Shown here: in pieces, positions 62,286 to 64,000 of the stretch
Layout of the letters: the number at the start of each line of letters is the position of its first letter
How positions within the stretch are numbered: the first letter of the stretch is position 1
Assembly (NCBI RefSeq): GCF_008710035.1
Contig: NZ_VYKI01000001.1
Location: 236,857 to 300,856 of the forward strand
Reading direction: 5' to 3'
DNA length: 64,000 nt
Source: Stenotrophomonas cyclobalanopsidis
GTDB lineage: Bacteria; Pseudomonadota; Gammaproteobacteria; Xanthomonadales; Xanthomonadaceae
The notes under the pieces: generated by a model
What the model was told of the DNA's origin: nothing
The model's input: the letters and a program-made list of their open reading frames with translations, nothing else
Databases searched by the model: none
Program-made: the position numbers and the translations under genes

Positions 62286-64000
62286 ATGTCCGTTGCCGCA
62301 CCGCGTCCGCGCCGCTTGACCCATTGCCTGCTGCAGGCGCTCGCCATTCCCGCCGCACTGGCTGCCACCGTGCCCATCGCGTGGGCGGGCTGTGACAACG
62401 TCGCGCCGCTTGCCGGGCAGACCGTCACCTGCAGTGCGGCAGCCCCCAACCCGCAGACCGTACCCGTCAGCGCCAACGGTGAGGTCGGCATCACCCTCAA
62501 CGTTGCCAGTGGCGCACAGCTGCAGCAGAGCGGTGGCGGCAGCGCCGTCAGCCTGGTCGGCGCAGGCGGTCACCAGCTCGGCAACCAGGGCGCAATCACC
62601 TCGGTGGGCGGCATCGCCGTGCAGCTGGGTGGCGGCAGCCGTGTCGACAACCTCGGCAGCATCAGCACCGGCAACAACACCGCGTTGCAGTTCGTCGGTG
62701 CCGGCGACAGCGTGCTGGTCAACCGCGGCACCATCAGCGGGCGCACCGGCGTGCAGTTCGGTGCCGGCAATGATCGCCTGGAGATGCTGGACGGCAGCAT
62801 CAGCGGCGGAGTGCTGCAGGGCGATGGCAACGACGTGCTGCTGATCAGTGGCGGCACGCTCGACAGCGTCGACCAGGGCAACGGCGATGACCAGATGACG
62901 GTCAGCGGCGGCACCATCACCGGCCTGGTGACGCAGGGCAGCGGCCGCGATGACTTCGTCATGACCGGCGGCACCATCGGCGCGCTGCAGCAGGGCGACA
63001 ACATCGACACCTTCCGAATGAGCGGCGGCCGCATCATCGGCGCCTTCGAGGATGGCGACCAGGCCTGGATGACCGGTGGCCGCATCGGCCGGGTCAACAT
63101 GAAGCTGGACAAGAATCTGTGGGACCAGTCCGGCGGCACGGTCGACGGCAACGTGGTCACCGGCTTCGACACCGACACCATCATCATCTCCGGCACGGCG
63201 TACATCGGCGGCAACATCAGCGTCAGCGGCGGCAATGACAGCGTGACCATCACCGATGGCACCGTACGCGGGCAGGTGCTGCTGAGCACCGGCAACGACA
63301 CCTTCAACTGGAATGGCGGGGGCATCGTCTACGGCGCCATTGATGGCGGGCCGGACGATGATGTGGTCAACCTCAGCAACCTCAACCAGGCCAATCTGGG
63401 CGCAGTGCCGCTGTTCAACGGTGGCAGCGGCAATGACCAGCTCAACTTCAGCAACGTCAAGACCACCGGCGTGGCCCGCTTCCAGAACTGGGAGGCGATC
63501 AGCCTGGCCAGCAGCACCGAGCTGACCTTCGACGGCGACCTGGTGCTCGGCGACAGCGGTACGGGCACCGGCACGCTCACCCTGGACGACACCAGCACGC
63601 TCTACGCCGGCAACGGCGCGCATGCGCTGCGGCCGTTCGCTGCGGGCGCGCTTGTCAATGTGGTCAACGCCGGCCGCATCGACCTCACCGGCACGGGAGC
63701 CGGTGATGTATTCACGATCCGCGGCAATTACCGCGGCGAGGGCGGCGGACTGTACCTGCGCACGGTGCTGGCGGGGGATGGCTCCAACAGTGACCGCCTG
63801 GTCATTGACGGAGGCACGGCCAGTGGGACGACCGGCATCGGCATCCTCAACGCCGGCGGCGGTGGCGCGGCGACGCTGGCCGACGGCATCCTGGTGGTGC
63901 AGGCCTTGAATGGCGGTACCAGCGCGGCGAATGCGTTCTCGCTGTTCGCACCGGTATCGGCCGGTGCCTATGAGTACTTCCTGTTCAAGGGCGGCGTCAG
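62286..64000 (+). CDS. Autotransporter-like secreted protein, N-terminal part (cut by window end)
   Basis: Open from ATG at 62286 to the window end (571 codons) with no stop. A long signal peptide (MSVAAPRPRRLTHCLLQALA..., about 34 residues, cut near AWA-GCD) precedes a Gly/Ser/Thr/Asp/Asn-rich passenger with almost no Cys or Lys. From about residue 150 there are 19-20-residue repeats of the form QGDGNDVLLISGGTLD, QGNGDDQMTVSGGT, QGSGRDDFVMTGGT and QGDNIDTFRMSGGR, which fits a parallel beta-helix. I expect a C-terminal beta-barrel outside the window (type Va autotransporter), but that part is not visible. Function probably adhesion or surface interaction; unsure. Confidence 0.82.
   Translation, partial: MSVAAPRPRRLTHCLLQALAIPAALAATVPIAWAGCDNVAPLAGQTVTCSAAAPNPQTVPVSANGEVGITLNVASGAQLQQSGGGSAVSLVGAGGHQLGNQGAITSVGGIAVQLGGGSRVDNLGSISTGNNTALQFVGAGDSVLVNRGTISGRTGVQFGAGNDRLEMLDGSISGGVLQGDGNDVLLISGGTLDSVDQGNGDDQMTVSGGTITGLVTQGSGRDDFVMTGGTIGALQQGDNIDTFRMSGGRIIGAFEDGDQAWMTGGRIGRVNMKLDKNLWDQSGGTVDGNVVTGFDTDTIIISGTAYIGGNISVSGGNDSVTITDGTVRGQVLLSTGNDTFNWNGGGIVYGAIDGGPDDDVVNLSNLNQANLGAVPLFNGGSGNDQLNFSNVKTTGVARFQNWEAISLASSTELTFDGDLVLGDSGTGTGTLTLDDTSTLYAGNGAHALRPFAAGALVNVVNAGRIDLTGTGAGDVFTIRGNYRGEGGGLYLRTVLAGDGSNSDRLVIDGGTASGTTGIGILNAGGGGAATLADGILVVQALNGGTSAANAFSLFAPVSAGAYEYFLFKGGV

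Overview
The window is chromosomal DNA of very high G+C from a gammaproteobacterium of the Xanthomonadales, almost certainly Stenotrophomonas (maltophilia complex). Three things point there: a complete smeT-smeDEF efflux locus, dozens of short GTAG-flanked palindromes of the kind called SMAG repeats (the REP family of S. maltophilia) in nearly every intergenic gap, and proteins that read like Xanthomonas orthologues throughout. Most of it is core genome in conserved order. I saw no prophage, integrated island, CRISPR array, rRNA or tRNA.

Layout. 0-3.8 kb: end of a DUF484 gene, xerC, a six-unit 52-bp array of SMAG palindromes, then hslV-hslU. 4-10.6 kb: the RND multidrug pump smeDEF with its divergent repressor smeT and an operator overlapping both promoters. 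10.6-11.6 kb: a frameshifted REP-associated tyrosine transposase (RAYT) bracketed by paired SMAG repeats. 11.6-19.3 kb: a small iron-permease-family protein, a fungal-type cytosine deaminase, ubiE, an M1 aminopeptidase lipoprotein, a lipoprotein/HAD phosphatase pair, a recent 318-bp tandem duplication, and a PfkB kinase. 19.5-34.4 kb: the elongasome and cell-wall block mreBCD-mrdA-rodA, a second rodA paralogue, mltB, rlpA and a D,D-carboxypeptidase, then lpxR and ybeD-lipB-lipA. 34.7-41.8 kb: prc, a DUF2242 lipoprotein, an unknown secreted protein, a short-form gnd, an oxidoreductase and a BON protein. 42-45.7 kb: a three-gene phosphorelay with no DNA-binding output. 45.8-49.6 kb: an Anbu proteasome homologue, folK, a pteridine reductase, a MidA-type methyltransferase and a VanZ-like protein. 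49.7-62 kb: an N-acetylglucosamine / chitooligosaccharide utilisation locus (secreted GH20 hexosaminidase, TonB-dependent receptor and kinase on the minus strand; transporter, LacI-type regulator, deaminase-isomerase, deacetylase and a membrane acyltransferase-like protein on the plus strand). 62.3 kb to the end: the start of an autotransporter-like protein.

How it works together: MreBCD, PBP2 and RodA build the sidewall while MltB, RlpA and the carboxypeptidase trim it. The nag locus would capture chitin fragments, import them and convert them toward fructose-6-phosphate under the regulator encoded at 57686. SmeT gates the SmeDEF pump.

The most interesting non-coding signal is at 26848-27150. 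A perfect FNR-type box (TTGATCCGGATCAA) sits exactly 41.5 bp before a predicted start point with a correctly placed -10, and it is followed by about 250 nt able to form five strong hairpins and holding no credible ORF. A separate promoter for mltB lies at its end. This looks like an undescribed, oxygen-regulated small RNA. The RAYT relic amid SMAG pairs, the 52-bp helically phased array and the nag operators are the next most useful leads.
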